Part shown: piece after piece, positions 7,389 through 16,198 of the stretch
How the letters are laid out: each line of letters begins with the position of its first letter
Position numbering within the stretch: the first letter of the stretch is position 1
Origin: Paucidesulfovibrio longus DSM 6739
Lineage (GTDB): Bacteria > Desulfobacterota > Desulfovibrionia > Desulfovibrionales > Desulfovibrionaceae
Assembly: GCF_000420485.1 (NCBI RefSeq)
Contig: NZ_ATVA01000016.1
Location: 267,642-331,641, forward strand
DNA length: 64,000 nucleotides
Direction of reading: 5' to 3'
Translations under genes and position numbers: made by a program
Notes under the pieces: generated by a model
What the model saw: only the letters and a program-made list of their open reading frames with translations
Database searches by the model: none
What the model was told of the DNA's origin: nothing

Positions 7389-9962
7389 CTACTCGGTTTG
7401 AGCCCAATGAATCAATCCGAGACTGTGCGGATCGGGCAGATACGGGTGGCTCGGCATGATTCTGACGGTAAATCCAAAGCGGCCAGGGTCATGCGGCTGA
7501 ATTTCACAGCGATAAAGCCTCCAGCCGTCCCCGAGATCCTTGTCTTCGCGCATCGACGTGGTCGATCTGCGGGAAAAGACCCCGTCCTTGTCGAGCAATC
7601 CGTGGTAGACTTCGACCTGAACGTTGTTCGGACCCACCCCGTTGAGGTGCACTTCGGCCCAGACCTTGATGGGTTCCTGCACGAAGATGCGTTCCTTGGC
7701 GTCGCTGCGAACGTTGCGGATGGCGAGTCCGCCCCACTGCGTCATCAGGTCCATGCGCCAGGAGGCCAATTCCTTGGCTGGTTGGAAATCGTTCTGTGCC
7801 AGGGCCGTGCCGTTTCGATACGCCGGGATATAGGCCTTTTCCGTATAGTCCTCGACCATGCGGTGGGCGTTGAAGATCGGGCCGAGATCGCCGATGCCCC
7901 GCTTCATCTTGTGAACCCAGCTGCGAGGGAGGTTGCCGTGTCCGATGTCGTAGAAATCCGGCACGACGTCGCTTTCCAGCACGGTGTACAAGGTCTGGCT
8001 TTCCACGAAATCCTGGTAGGCATTGTCCTCGTACTCTTCGCCCATGCCGATGGCGAAGCCCACGGAATTGTCCGAGCGATAGGCTTCGTCCCACCATCCG
8101 TCGAGCGTGGAAAGCTGGAGCACGCCGTTGGCCATGGCCTTCATGCCGCTGGTGCCGCAGGCTTCCAGGGGCCGGCGGGGCGTGTTCAGCCAGACGTCGC
8201 AGCCCTGGACCATGCGCATGGCGATCTTCATGTCGTAGTCTTCGAGAAAGACCATGGAATACCGCGTTTCCTCGCGGCGGCAGAGTTCGATGAGCTTCTG
8301 GATCAGGCGCTTGCCGTCGTTGTCCGCGGGGTGGGCCTTGCCCGCGAAGATGAACTGCACGGGCCGCTCCCGGTTGGTCACGAGCCGGATCAGGCGCTCT
8401 TCGTCCATGAGCAGCATGTTCGCGCGCTTGTAAGTGGCGAATCGTCTGGCAAAGCCGATGGTCAGGGCGCGCGGGTCCAGCACCTCCTCGGCGGTTTGAA
8501 GCTCCTTGGCGCGGGCGCCCTTGTCCATGAGCTGTCGCCGCAGGCGCTTGCGCACGAAGTCCACGAGCCTTTCGCGCAGTCTTTCGTGCGTGCGCCAGAG
8601 TTCGGCGTCGGGAATGCTGTCCGCGTTTTTCCAGACCCGCGTGCAGTCCGGATCCTCGCGCCAGTTGGAGCCGAGATAGCGGTCGTAGACCAGGGCGAGG
8701 TCCGGGGCGACCCAAGTGGGCATGTGCACGCCGTTGGTGATGGCGCCGATGGGCACGTCCTCCACGGGGAACTGGGGCCAGACCCGCTTCCACATGTTTC
8801 GGGAAACCTTGCCGTGCAGGACGCTCACGCCGTTGTTGAATCGTGAGAGCCGCAGCGCGAGCACGGTCATGCAGAACGGTTCCTGGTCGTTGCGGGGATC
8901 TTCCCTGCCCAGGGCCAGAAAGACCTTGAAGGAGAGTCCGATGTCGCGTGCGTAGCTTTCGAAATAGCGGGCCATGAGATCCGCGGGAAAACGGTCGTTT
9001 CCTGCCGGAACCGGAGTATGCGTGGTGAAGACGCTGGTGGAGGCCGCCATTTCCAATGCAGCCTCGAAACTGAGGCCCTTCTCCCGCATGAAGGTGCGGA
9101 TGCGCTCCAGGGCGGCAAAGGCGGAGTGCCCTTCGTTCATGTGAATGACCGTGGGACGCAGCCCGAGCTTGTCGAGCAGACGGACGCCGCCCACTCCAAG
9201 AAGCATTTCCTGGCGAAGACGCATTTCCAGGTCGCCGCCGTAGAGCCGCGAGGTCACCTGCCGCAGCTCCGGCGAATTTTCCGGAATGTTCGCGTCGAGC
9301 AGATACAGACGGATCCGGCCCACGGCGCAGAGCCAGACGCGCGCCGTGAGGCGCTGTCCCGCGAGGTCGACCTCCACGGTCAGGGGCTGGTTCTCGGCAT
9401 CCTTGACGGGCTTGAGGGGCAGCTCCTCGAAATCGTAGTCCGGGTAGCGCTCCTGCTGCCAGCCGTCCGGCGTCATGTATTGCCGGAAGTAGCCTTCGCG
9501 GTAGCAAAGCCCCACGCCGGTCAGCGGCAGGTTCAGGTCGGAAGCTGATTTGAGATGGTCGCCGGCCAGAATGCCCAAGCCGCCGGAATAGATCGGCAGA
9601 CAGGACGCAATGCCGTATTCAAGGCTGAAATAAGCCACGGCGGGTTTGTTTTCGGGCTGGTCCGGAAAGGTCGTGCTCGACCCTTCCTTGGAAAGATATT
9701 GCCGCAGAGTGCCCAGGGCTTCTTCCAGCCGCTGGAGGAAGAACTCGTCCTGGGCGAGTTCCATGAGGGTCTGCTGCGGCACGCGGTTCAGGAAGACCAC
9801 CGGGTTTTCCCGGCAACTCGCCCAGAGGCCGTGATCTATGGTGGAAAAGATGTTCGCTATCTCGCTGTTCCAGGCAAACCAGCAATTATAGGCCAGCTCC
9901 CAGAGACCGGAAAGGCCGTCGGGCAACCGCGGAACAGCACTGAAAGTTTTCAGGGGACGCAT
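7389..9962 (-). CDS. glgP: Alpha-glucan (glycogen/starch) phosphorylase
   Basis: Cytosolic GT35 enzyme releasing glucose-1-phosphate from alpha-1,4-glucans with pyridoxal phosphate. The 857-residue form belongs to the shorter bacterial/archaeal 'alpha-glucan family phosphorylase' type with an N-terminal DUF3417-like region (LSGLWELAYNCWFAWN). The PLP-lysine motif is EACGTSGMKAMANGVLQLS, with substrate-site sequences HMNEGHSAFAALERIR and TTHTPVPAGNDRF. The frame stays open 32 codons further upstream. ATG 9962 is chosen because TAGGAG lies 5 bases before it and the recognisable fold starts at MRPLKTFSAVPRLP. It is a single-gene unit with its own terminator. Confidence 0.92.
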   Translation of the reverse strand: MRPLKTFSAVPRLPDGLSGLWELAYNCWFAWNSEIANIFSTIDHGLWASCRENPVVFLNRVPQQTLMELAQDEFFLQRLEEALGTLRQYLSKEGSSTTFPDQPENKPAVAYFSLEYGIASCLPIYSGGLGILAGDHLKSASDLNLPLTGVGLCYREGYFRQYMTPDGWQQERYPDYDFEELPLKPVKDAENQPLTVEVDLAGQRLTARVWLCAVGRIRLYLLDANIPENSPELRQVTSRLYGGDLEMRLRQEMLLGVGGVRLLDKLGLRPTVIHMNEGHSAFAALERIRTFMREKGLSFEAALEMAASTSVFTTHTPVPAGNDRFPADLMARYFESYARDIGLSFKVFLALGREDPRNDQEPFCMTVLALRLSRFNNGVSVLHGKVSRNMWKRVWPQFPVEDVPIGAITNGVHMPTWVAPDLALVYDRYLGSNWREDPDCTRVWKNADSIPDAELWRTHERLRERLVDFVRKRLRRQLMDKGARAKELQTAEEVLDPRALTIGFARRFATYKRANMLLMDEERLIRLVTNRERPVQFIFAGKAHPADNDGKRLIQKLIELCRREETRYSMVFLEDYDMKIAMRMVQGCDVWLNTPRRPLEACGTSGMKAMANGVLQLSTLDGWWDEAYRSDNSVGFAIGMGEEYEDNAYQDFVESQTLYTVLESDVVPDFYDIGHGNLPRSWVHKMKRGIGDLGPIFNAHRMVEDYTEKAYIPAYRNGTALAQNDFQPAKELASWRMDLMTQWGGLAIRNVRSDAKERIFVQEPIKVWAEVHLNGVGPNNVQVEVYHGLLDKDGVFSRRSTTSMREDKDLGDGWRLYRCEIQPHDPGRFGFTVRIMPSHPYLPDPHSLGLIHWAQTE

Positions 9963-10051
9963 GGGGACTCCTAGCGTGATGAGATTTCTCTGTTCATCTT
10001 CTAACGGGACATGGGGCAAAGCGCAATACGCGTATTGGGACAAATCGGCGT

Positions 10052-10080
10052 TTGACACCCGTGCCCTTTCGGTTCATTTA
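10052..10080 (+). promoter_or_regulatory. Candidate sigma-70 promoter for dut-argD
   Basis: TTGACA at 10052-10057 is a perfect -35 box in the glgP/dut divergent region. The -10 at 17-base spacing is weak (CATTTA, 10075-10080); TTTACA two bases further is the alternative. Low certainty because only the -35 half is good. Confidence 0.3.
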
Positions 10081-10106
10081 CAACCCTTGCGACATAAGGA
10101 GATCAG

Positions 10107-10580
10107 ATGACGAACGATTTCGGCAGCCCCCTCGACGTGAAGGTCCATTTCACTCATCCCGTCTGGGAAGAACACAAGCTCGCCTATGGAACCGCCTTTT
10201 CCGCGGGCCTGGATTTGCGCGCCTGTTTCGACGCCGAGGAAATGGGCATCGAACCCGGCGGGCGTCTGGCCCTGGGCACGGGAGTGCGCATCGAGATCGG
10301 CGAACCCGGTTGGGCCGGATTCGTCTTCTCGCGCAGCGGCCTCGGCGCAAAAAAAGGTCTGACCGTCAGCCAGGGCGTGGGCGTGATCGATCCCGACTAC
10401 CGCGGAGAGATCATCGTCTCCCTGTTGAATACCTCGGGCGAACGACGAGTGGTGGCGCGCGGGCAGCGGATCGCGCAGCTGGTCTTCCTGCCCGTGCGCC
10501 AGGCGCGCATTCTCCCGGTGAACGATCTTTCGGACACGGACCGGGGCGCAGGCGGATTCGGACATACGGGCACTATTTGA
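10107..10580 (+). CDS. dut: dUTP diphosphatase
   Basis: Hydrolyses dUTP to dUMP and pyrophosphate, keeping uracil out of DNA and supplying thymidylate synthesis. The 157-residue trimeric dUTPase has all five motifs in order: AGLDLRA (about 33-39), FSRSGLG, GVGVIDPDYRGEI, RGQRIAQLVFLP, and RGAGGFGHTGT at the C-terminus. A TAAGGAGA ribosome site precedes ATG 10107. The gene is followed 27 bases later by argD and they probably share a transcript. Confidence 0.95.
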   Translation: MTNDFGSPLDVKVHFTHPVWEEHKLAYGTAFSAGLDLRACFDAEEMGIEPGGRLALGTGVRIEIGEPGWAGFVFSRSGLGAKKGLTVSQGVGVIDPDYRGEIIVSLLNTSGERRVVARGQRIAQLVFLPVRQARILPVNDLSDTDRGAGGFGHTGTI

Positions 10581-10607
10581 AGCCAATCTCATATTCGGAG
10601 CAAGATC

Positions 10608-11816
10608 ATGGGTTCAACATATAATAATTGGGTCGAACGCGAAAAGAAAAGCATCATGAGCACCTACGGCCGGTATCCGCTGGCCGTGGCCCGCGCCGCG
10701 GGCAACCGTCTCTACGATCCCGAAGGGCGTGAATACGTGGACCTGCTCGCGGGCATCGCCGTGAACGGCCTCGGCCACTGCCATCCGGCCTTGAACAAGG
10801 CCATGATCGAGCAGGCCGAGACCCTGGGGCATGTTTCCAACCTCTTCTATCAGGAGCCGCAGATTCTCCTGGCCGAGAAGCTTCTCGCAACCTGCGACGC
10901 GGACAAGGTCTTTTTCTGCAACTCCGGAGCCGAAGCCAACGAAGGCGCCATCAAGCTGGCCCGGCGCTACATGCGCAAGGTGCGCGGGGTGGACGCCCAC
11001 GAGATCGTGACCCTGGAAGGCTCCTTTCATGGTCGGACCCTGGCCACCCTGACGGCCACGGGACAAAGCGGCAAGATCAAGGACGGCTTCGGCCCGCTGC
11101 CCTCCGGCTTCCGCACCGTGCCTTTCGGCGACGTCTGCGCCCTGCGGGGCGCCGTCACGGACGCCACCGCCGCGGTCATGGTCGAAATGGTTCAGGGCGA
11201 AGGCGGCGTTCGTCCGCTTCCTGAGGAATTCGTGGACGCCCTGCTCGCCCTGCGCGAGGAAAAGGGCTTCCTGCTCATCGTGGACGAAGTCCAGACAGGG
11301 CTCTGCCGCACCGGCAGCTTCTGGGCGCACCAGCGCTTCAACGTGCGCCCCGACATCTTCACCACGGCCAAGGCGCTGGCCAACGGCCTGCCCATGGGCG
11401 CGGTCCTGGCCACGGACGAAGCGGCCAAGGGCTTCGAACCCGGCAGCCACGCGACCACGTTCGGCGGCGGCCCCGTCGTTGCGGCGGTGGCGTCCAAGGT
11501 TCTTGATCTGATGCTTGAAGAACGGCTGGCCGAACGCGCGGAACTGCTGGGGGCGTTTGCGCACGAAGCCCTGCGCGGGGTGGTCGCGGAGCATCCGGAC
11601 AAGATCCTCAGTCTGCGCGGCATGGGCCTGATGATCGGCGTTGAGCTGGCTTTCCCGGGACAGGACGTCTGGCGCGCCCTGCTGGACAAGGGGTTCGTGC
11701 TCAACCTGACCCAGGGCAGCGTGCTCCGGCTCCTGCCGCCGCTGACCATCGAAGAGGCGGACCTGACCGCCTTTGCCGCGGCTCTCGCCGAAGTGCTGCG
11801 CGACGTGGAGCGCTGA
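10608..11816 (+). CDS. argD: Acetylornithine aminotransferase
   Basis: PLP-dependent class III aminotransferase of arginine biosynthesis, 402 residues (possibly also acting in the lysine pathway as succinyl-DAP aminotransferase). Visible features are FFCNSGAEANEGAIKLAR (PLP phosphate region), FHGRTLATLTATGQ, LLIVDEVQTGLCRTG (Asp for the PLP ring) and the Schiff-base lysine in TTAKALANGLPMGAVLA. The start MGSTYNNWVERE gives the normal family N-terminus. Confidence 0.93.
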   Translation: MGSTYNNWVEREKKSIMSTYGRYPLAVARAAGNRLYDPEGREYVDLLAGIAVNGLGHCHPALNKAMIEQAETLGHVSNLFYQEPQILLAEKLLATCDADKVFFCNSGAEANEGAIKLARRYMRKVRGVDAHEIVTLEGSFHGRTLATLTATGQSGKIKDGFGPLPSGFRTVPFGDVCALRGAVTDATAAVMVEMVQGEGGVRPLPEEFVDALLALREEKGFLLIVDEVQTGLCRTGSFWAHQRFNVRPDIFTTAKALANGLPMGAVLATDEAAKGFEPGSHATTFGGGPVVAAVASKVLDLMLEERLAERAELLGAFAHEALRGVVAEHPDKILSLRGMGLMIGVELAFPGQDVWRALLDKGFVLNLTQGSVLRLLPPLTIEEADLTAFAAALAEVLRDVER

Positions 11817-11928
11817 AGAAACCATTTTGCGGACCGGCCCTGTTCGCCGACATGCGTCCGGGCCGGTCCGCGCATTGACCAGAACCGCCCGACTTGGCTA
11901 TGGTGGAGAAAATTCCGCAAGGAGTCGC

Positions 11929-12135
11929 ATGTCGAGCATATCCGCCCCGAACCCGGAAGACGCCCGTCCAAGACACGAGATGCGTCTTGACGGCTCCGAC
12001 GCCGTTTTCGGCCCGCAGCATCTCGCCGATGCGGAGAAGCACCTCCGCGTCCAGGATGTGGTCAAGGCCGAGGAAACCACCGTGTTCAACGCCGCCTACA
12101 CCGGCAAGGGCTCCATCATCAACGACATGGCCTGA
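11929..12135 (+). CDS. Small unknown protein upstream of prmA
   Basis: A 68-residue acidic polypeptide starting MSSISAPNPEDARPRHEMRL and ending GKGSIINDMA. ATG 11929 has an AAGGAG ribosome site 4 bases upstream, and codon third positions are GC-rich like the neighbours, so it is probably a true gene. No signal peptide, membrane span or Cys motif is visible. It ends 34 bases before prmA and likely shares its transcript. The function is not recognised. Confidence 0.6.
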   Translation: MSSISAPNPEDARPRHEMRLDGSDAVFGPQHLADAEKHLRVQDVVKAEETTVFNAAYTGKGSIINDMA

Positions 12136-12169
12136 TTTCCGGGCCGGTCGCCCAACCATACGAAAGAGC

Positions 12170-13027
12170 ATGCTGTACCAAGTGCAATTCACCGTGCCCG
12201 CCGAGGCGGGAAAGGATACCGCCGAGGATCTGGCGGCTTTCATGGCAGATCGGACCGCTTCCGGCTGGGAAGAAGAGGAAACTCCTCAGGGCCTGCGCTG
12301 TCGGGTCTTTTTCGAACTTCCTTCCTCCGCCGACAAGGTCGCCGAGGACGCGCGCACCCGCTGGCCGGGCAGCGAACCTGAGGTGGCCGAGCAGGAGGCC
12401 GAAAATTGGGCACTGGCCTGGAAGGACTTCTTCGTTCCCGTTTCCTGCGGCGAACGCTTCGAAGTGCTGCCGCCCTGGCTCAAGGACTCCGGCTCCCCGG
12501 AGATGACGCCCATCGTCATCGAACCCAAGATGGCCTTCGGCACCGGGCACCACGCGACCACGTCCCTTTGCCTCTCGTCCATCTCGGACCTCTTCGGCAA
12601 AGGAGAGTTCAAGGACAAGCGTTTTCTGGACCTGGGCACGGGCTCCGGGATCCTGTCCATCGGGCTGGCCATGCTCGGCCTCACGGGCAGGGGACTCGAC
12701 ATCGACCCTGAAGCCGTGACCTGCGCCGTGGAAAACGCCGAAGCCAACAAAGTCGCGGACAAGGTTGCCTACGCCGTGGGCAGCCTGGACCTGCTGGCTG
12801 GCGACGAGCGTTTCGACGTGGTCGTGGCCAACATTCTCTCCGGACCGCTCATCGACATGGCCCCCCGCCTCAGGGCCGCGGTGGCCCCCGGCGGCAGGCT
12901 GATCCTGTCCGGCATTCTCGGCGAGCAGGCTCCTGCTGTGATTGCGGCCTACCGCGCCCAGGGCCTGGACGAGCCTGTTGTCCGGGCCGACGGCGAATGG
13001 GTGGCCCTGGTCTGGACGGAGGTCTGA
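12170..13027 (+). CDS. prmA: Ribosomal protein L11 methyltransferase
   Basis: PrmA trimethylates ribosomal protein L11 using S-adenosylmethionine. The 285-residue product has an N-terminal substrate-binding domain, the linker motif IEPKMAFGTGHHATT (about 115-129), the SAM motif I FLDLGTGSGILSIG, and the (D/N)xxY-like VVANILSGPL motif. The frame is open far upstream, but ATG 12170 (MLYQVQFTVPAEA) matches the family start. The next gene begins 19 bases after the stop. Confidence 0.93.
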   Translation: MLYQVQFTVPAEAGKDTAEDLAAFMADRTASGWEEEETPQGLRCRVFFELPSSADKVAEDARTRWPGSEPEVAEQEAENWALAWKDFFVPVSCGERFEVLPPWLKDSGSPEMTPIVIEPKMAFGTGHHATTSLCLSSISDLFGKGEFKDKRFLDLGTGSGILSIGLAMLGLTGRGLDIDPEAVTCAVENAEANKVADKVAYAVGSLDLLAGDERFDVVVANILSGPLIDMAPRLRAAVAPGGRLILSGILGEQAPAVIAAYRAQGLDEPVVRADGEWVALVWTEV

Positions 13028-13046
13028 GCCGTTGGGCGGGGCCGCG

Positions 13047-13694
13047 ATGCTGGAGCGATTCTATCGGACCATGCTGGACCAGCTCGGTCCGAGCGGCTGG
13101 TGGCCCGGACAAACCCCGTTCGAAATCGCGGTCGGCGCCATCCTGACCCAGAATACCAATTGGTCCAACGTGACCAAGGCCGTCGGCAACCTTGCCGAGG
13201 TAGGCGCGCTGGAGCCAGCCTCCCTTCGCGTTCTGCCTCTGGAGCGGCTTGAAGAACTTATCCGGCCGTCCGGGTATTACCGCATGAAGGCTCGCAAGCT
13301 TCATGCGTTTCTCGATTTTCTGGAGGAGGAATGCGGAGGCGCGGCGGACGCCGCGCTTTCCGGCCTGCAAGGGCTGGACTGGCGGGAGCTGCGACCGCGT
13401 CTGCTCGGAGTCAAGGGAATCGGCCCGGAAACGGCCGACTCGATTCTCTGCTATGCCCTGGGGCAGCCCGTCTTCGTGGTGGACGCCTATACCGCCAGGA
13501 TTTGTTCTCGGCACGGCCTGATTCCCGAAGAAGTGGTCTATGACGAACTACAGGCCCTGTTCATGGACAAGCTTGAACCGGACGCGGCGCTTTGCAACGA
13601 ATTCCACGCCCTGCTCGTCCGTGTCGGGCACGGCTGGTGCGCAAAGCAAAAGCAGCGTTGCCGCGGCTGTCCCTTGGAATCCTTTCTGGAATGA
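13047..13694 (+). CDS. Endonuclease III-related DNA glycosylase (MagIII-like)
   Basis: HhH-GPD base-excision glycosylase of the COG2231/MagIII type, 215 residues. The signature ILTQNTNWSNV and helix-hairpin-helix VKGIGPETADSILCYALG are followed by the catalytic Asp in VVDAYTARI. The Lys that makes EndoIII a bifunctional lyase is replaced (GPETAD), so it should be a monofunctional glycosylase, perhaps for 3-methyladenine. The C-terminal iron-sulfur loop has C-x6-C-x2-C, but the expected fourth Cys is absent (CPLESFLE end). An in-frame TTG at 13032 is an alternative start. Its stop overlaps the next ATG (ATGA). Confidence 0.85.
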   Translation: MLERFYRTMLDQLGPSGWWPGQTPFEIAVGAILTQNTNWSNVTKAVGNLAEVGALEPASLRVLPLERLEELIRPSGYYRMKARKLHAFLDFLEEECGGAADAALSGLQGLDWRELRPRLLGVKGIGPETADSILCYALGQPVFVVDAYTARICSRHGLIPEEVVYDELQALFMDKLEPDAALCNEFHALLVRVGHGWCAKQKQRCRGCPLESFLE

Positions 13695-14794
13695 ACATGC
13701 GCGCGCTTTCTCTTCTGCTTCTATTGCTGGCGGTTTCGTCCGCAGCCCTCCCCGCCGCGCAGGCGCAGGATATGCGCAAGGCGCTTGAGCAGACCAAGGA
13801 GGAGGCGGCCCAGCGCCAGGACACGCTCAAGGAGCTGGAAGAGCGGGAACAGGCCATGCATCGCGATCTGCGGCGGGTCGAGGCGCAAATCGACGAGCTC
13901 CAGCGATCCGTGCGCAAGCAGGAAGCCGAGTTGGACGCCCTGCGCGGCCGGGAGGTGGAGCTTCGCGCGGAGTATTTCCGGCTTGAAGCCCGGCGCGACG
14001 CCATCGGCAAGGAACTCGTCCGTCTCGTGCAAGGCATCTGGCCCATTCACATGCGCAATATGCGCAACCGTTTTTCCGGATTGACCTCCTGGGAGGACGC
14101 GGACCGACGTTTCCAGTGGCTGGCCGCCGTGTACAGGCAGGTCTTGGGCGTGATGAAGGAAGCGGCCGCCGCTGCCCTGGAGCGCGCGGACAACCTGCGC
14201 AGGCAGCAGGCGCTCAGCCAGGAAGCGTCAAAACGGCTCGAGGCGGTCAACAAGGACAAGGACGAGCTGCTCCGGCAGCGGCTGAAGCTGCGCTCCGGGC
14301 TGCGCAGCGTCCAGGGCGAAAAGGAAAGCCTGGAAGCCGAGCTGCGTTCCATCCTGGCGACCATCAAGGAACTGAACTACCAGCTCAAGAGCCAGAAAAC
14401 AAAACGTTTTTCCGAGAGCAAAGGCTTCCTGCCCTGGCCCGCCAAGGGCGAACTGGCCAAAAAATTCGCCCCCTCCGCCGACCCGCCCTTCCGAGGCATC
14501 GGCATGCGTACCGAGTCGGGTGCCCAGGTCCGCTCCGCATTCTGGGGAAAGGTGGTCCACAACGACATCCTGCGCGGGTTCGGGCGCGTGGTGATCATCT
14601 ACCACGGCAACGATTATTACAGTCTCTATGCATATCTCGGCGAAAGCCCGGTCACGGTCGGTCAGGAAGTGGAAAAAGACGAACCCATCGGGTCCGCCGG
14701 GTTCTACCCCGACGTGCAAGGGCCCGGTCTCTATTTTGAATTGCGTTTTGGTCAGAAACCAATTAACCCCATTGTGTGGCTTTTCCCGAAATAA
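13691..14794 (+). CDS. envC: EnvC-like murein hydrolase activator (degenerate LytM/M23)
   Basis: Periplasmic coiled-coil protein of 367 residues. Residues 1-26 form a signal peptide (MNMRALSLLLLLLAVSSAAL, cleavage near AQAQ). About 27-255 is heptad-rich coiled coil, and about 270-365 is a LytM/M23 fold. The metal-binding His positions are lost (LYAYLG instead of LYAHL; LYFELRF instead of LHFE). As in E. coli EnvC, it should therefore activate cell-wall amidases rather than cut peptidoglycan itself. The start ATG overlaps the upstream stop. Genomic order envC-ctpA-yibQ supports a division/cell-separation role. Confidence 0.88.
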   Translation: MNMRALSLLLLLLAVSSAALPAAQAQDMRKALEQTKEEAAQRQDTLKELEEREQAMHRDLRRVEAQIDELQRSVRKQEAELDALRGREVELRAEYFRLEARRDAIGKELVRLVQGIWPIHMRNMRNRFSGLTSWEDADRRFQWLAAVYRQVLGVMKEAAAAALERADNLRRQQALSQEASKRLEAVNKDKDELLRQRLKLRSGLRSVQGEKESLEAELRSILATIKELNYQLKSQKTKRFSESKGFLPWPAKGELAKKFAPSADPPFRGIGMRTESGAQVRSAFWGKVVHNDILRGFGRVVIIYHGNDYYSLYAYLGESPVTVGQEVEKDEPIGSAGFYPDVQGPGLYFELRFGQKPINPIVWLFPK

Positions 14795-14845
14795 TCTAGT
14801 CCGGATACGCGTCCGGTCGCTCCCATATCCTTCCCGGAGGCAGAT

Positions 14846-16138
14846 ATGCGAATTGCGCTTTGGCTGTTTACCTTTACACTGATGTTCGCCCTGACGCTCT
14901 CCACAGGCCCGGTTTCCAATGCGGCCGAAGAGAGCCACCTGGATGCGCTCAAACGGTTCAGCCAGGTGCTGGACATCGTGGAAAGCTCCTATGTCGAGGA
15001 CATCTCCCGGACGCAGCTCATCGAAGACTCCATCAAGGGCATGCTGGAACAGCTCGACCCCCATTCCGCCTACCTCACCGCGCAGGACTTCCAGGACATG
15101 CAGGAAAGCACCAGCGGCAAGTTCAGCGGAATCGGCATCGAGATCAGCATGGACAACGGCCGCCTCGTGGTCGTCTCCCCCATCGAGGACACCCCCGCGT
15201 ACAAGGCGGGCCTCCAGGCCGGAGACTTCATCCTCGAGATCGACGGCGAGAGCACGGAAGGCATGTCCCTGACCGACGCCGTGGACCACATCCGCGGCGA
15301 GAAAGGCACCTCCGTGACCCTGACAATCCTGCATCGCGATTCCAACCGTCCCGATGAAGTGGAAATCACCCGCGGGACGATTCCCATCATCAGCGTCAAG
15401 ACCGAGGAATTGGACGAAGGCTATCTCTACGTCAGGCTGACTCGCTTCAATGAGGACACCACGCGCGATCTGCATGACAAGATCAACGAGTACCGCAGCA
15501 AGCACGAGCTCAAGGGCGTGGTGCTCGACCTGCGCAACAACCCCGGCGGCTTGCTCGATCAGGCCGTCCAGGTGTCCGACACCTTCCTTTCCGACGGCCT
15601 GCTGGTCTACATCCAGGGCAAGGGCGGCATGGGCCGTCGGGACTTCCTGGCCCGCAAGCAGGATACCGACGTGAACGCTCCCCTGGTGGTGCTCGTCAAC
15701 GCGGGTTCCGCCTCGGCCTCGGAAATTGTGGCCGGAGCGCTTCAGGACCACAAACGCGGCCTGCTCCTGGGCGAACGTTCCTTCGGCAAGGGCTCGGTGC
15801 AGCAGATCATTCCCCTGCCGGACGGCGCGGGCATCAAGCTGACCACCGCCCTTTACTACACGCCCAGCGGCCGCTCCATCCAGGCCGAGGGCATCGTTCC
15901 CGACCTGGAGATTCCTTTCGCCCCCTCCAAGATGGACGCGGAAGCCGACGCCCTGCGCGGCATGACCCTGCGCGAGAAGGATCTCTCCGGTCACCTGGAG
16001 AACGCCAACGGCGACGCTCCCCGCCGCGCAAAGAAGGAAACGGAAAGCAAGGCCGCGGAAATGCTGGCCAAGGACAACCAGCTCCGGCTGGCCCTGGAGA
16101 TGGTCCGCAAGCTTCCCCGGATCACTCAGATTCACTAG
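14846..16138 (+). CDS. ctpA: C-terminal processing peptidase, S41 family
   Basis: Exported serine protease of 430 residues. It has a signal peptide (residues 1-26), then an N-terminal helical region with the EDSIKGMLEQLDPHSAYL motif. A PDZ domain follows (about 95-175: GIGIEISMDNGRLVVVSPIE...). The S41 domain carries the catalytic Ser in NAGSASASEIVAGAL and the catalytic Lys in GERSFGKGSVQ. A GGAGG site precedes ATG 14846. Homologues trim periplasmic murein hydrolases, which fits its position between envC and a YibQ deacetylase. Confidence 0.92.
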   Translation: MRIALWLFTFTLMFALTLSTGPVSNAAEESHLDALKRFSQVLDIVESSYVEDISRTQLIEDSIKGMLEQLDPHSAYLTAQDFQDMQESTSGKFSGIGIEISMDNGRLVVVSPIEDTPAYKAGLQAGDFILEIDGESTEGMSLTDAVDHIRGEKGTSVTLTILHRDSNRPDEVEITRGTIPIISVKTEELDEGYLYVRLTRFNEDTTRDLHDKINEYRSKHELKGVVLDLRNNPGGLLDQAVQVSDTFLSDGLLVYIQGKGGMGRRDFLARKQDTDVNAPLVVLVNAGSASASEIVAGALQDHKRGLLLGERSFGKGSVQQIIPLPDGAGIKLTTALYYTPSGRSIQAEGIVPDLEIPFAPSKMDAEADALRGMTLREKDLSGHLENANGDAPRRAKKETESKAAEMLAKDNQLRLALEMVRKLPRITQIH

Positions 16139-16198
16139 CAGGATTTCCTGCCGGGGTTCCTCTTGAGGAAATCCGGCGGAAAACCCTACGATACCGGC

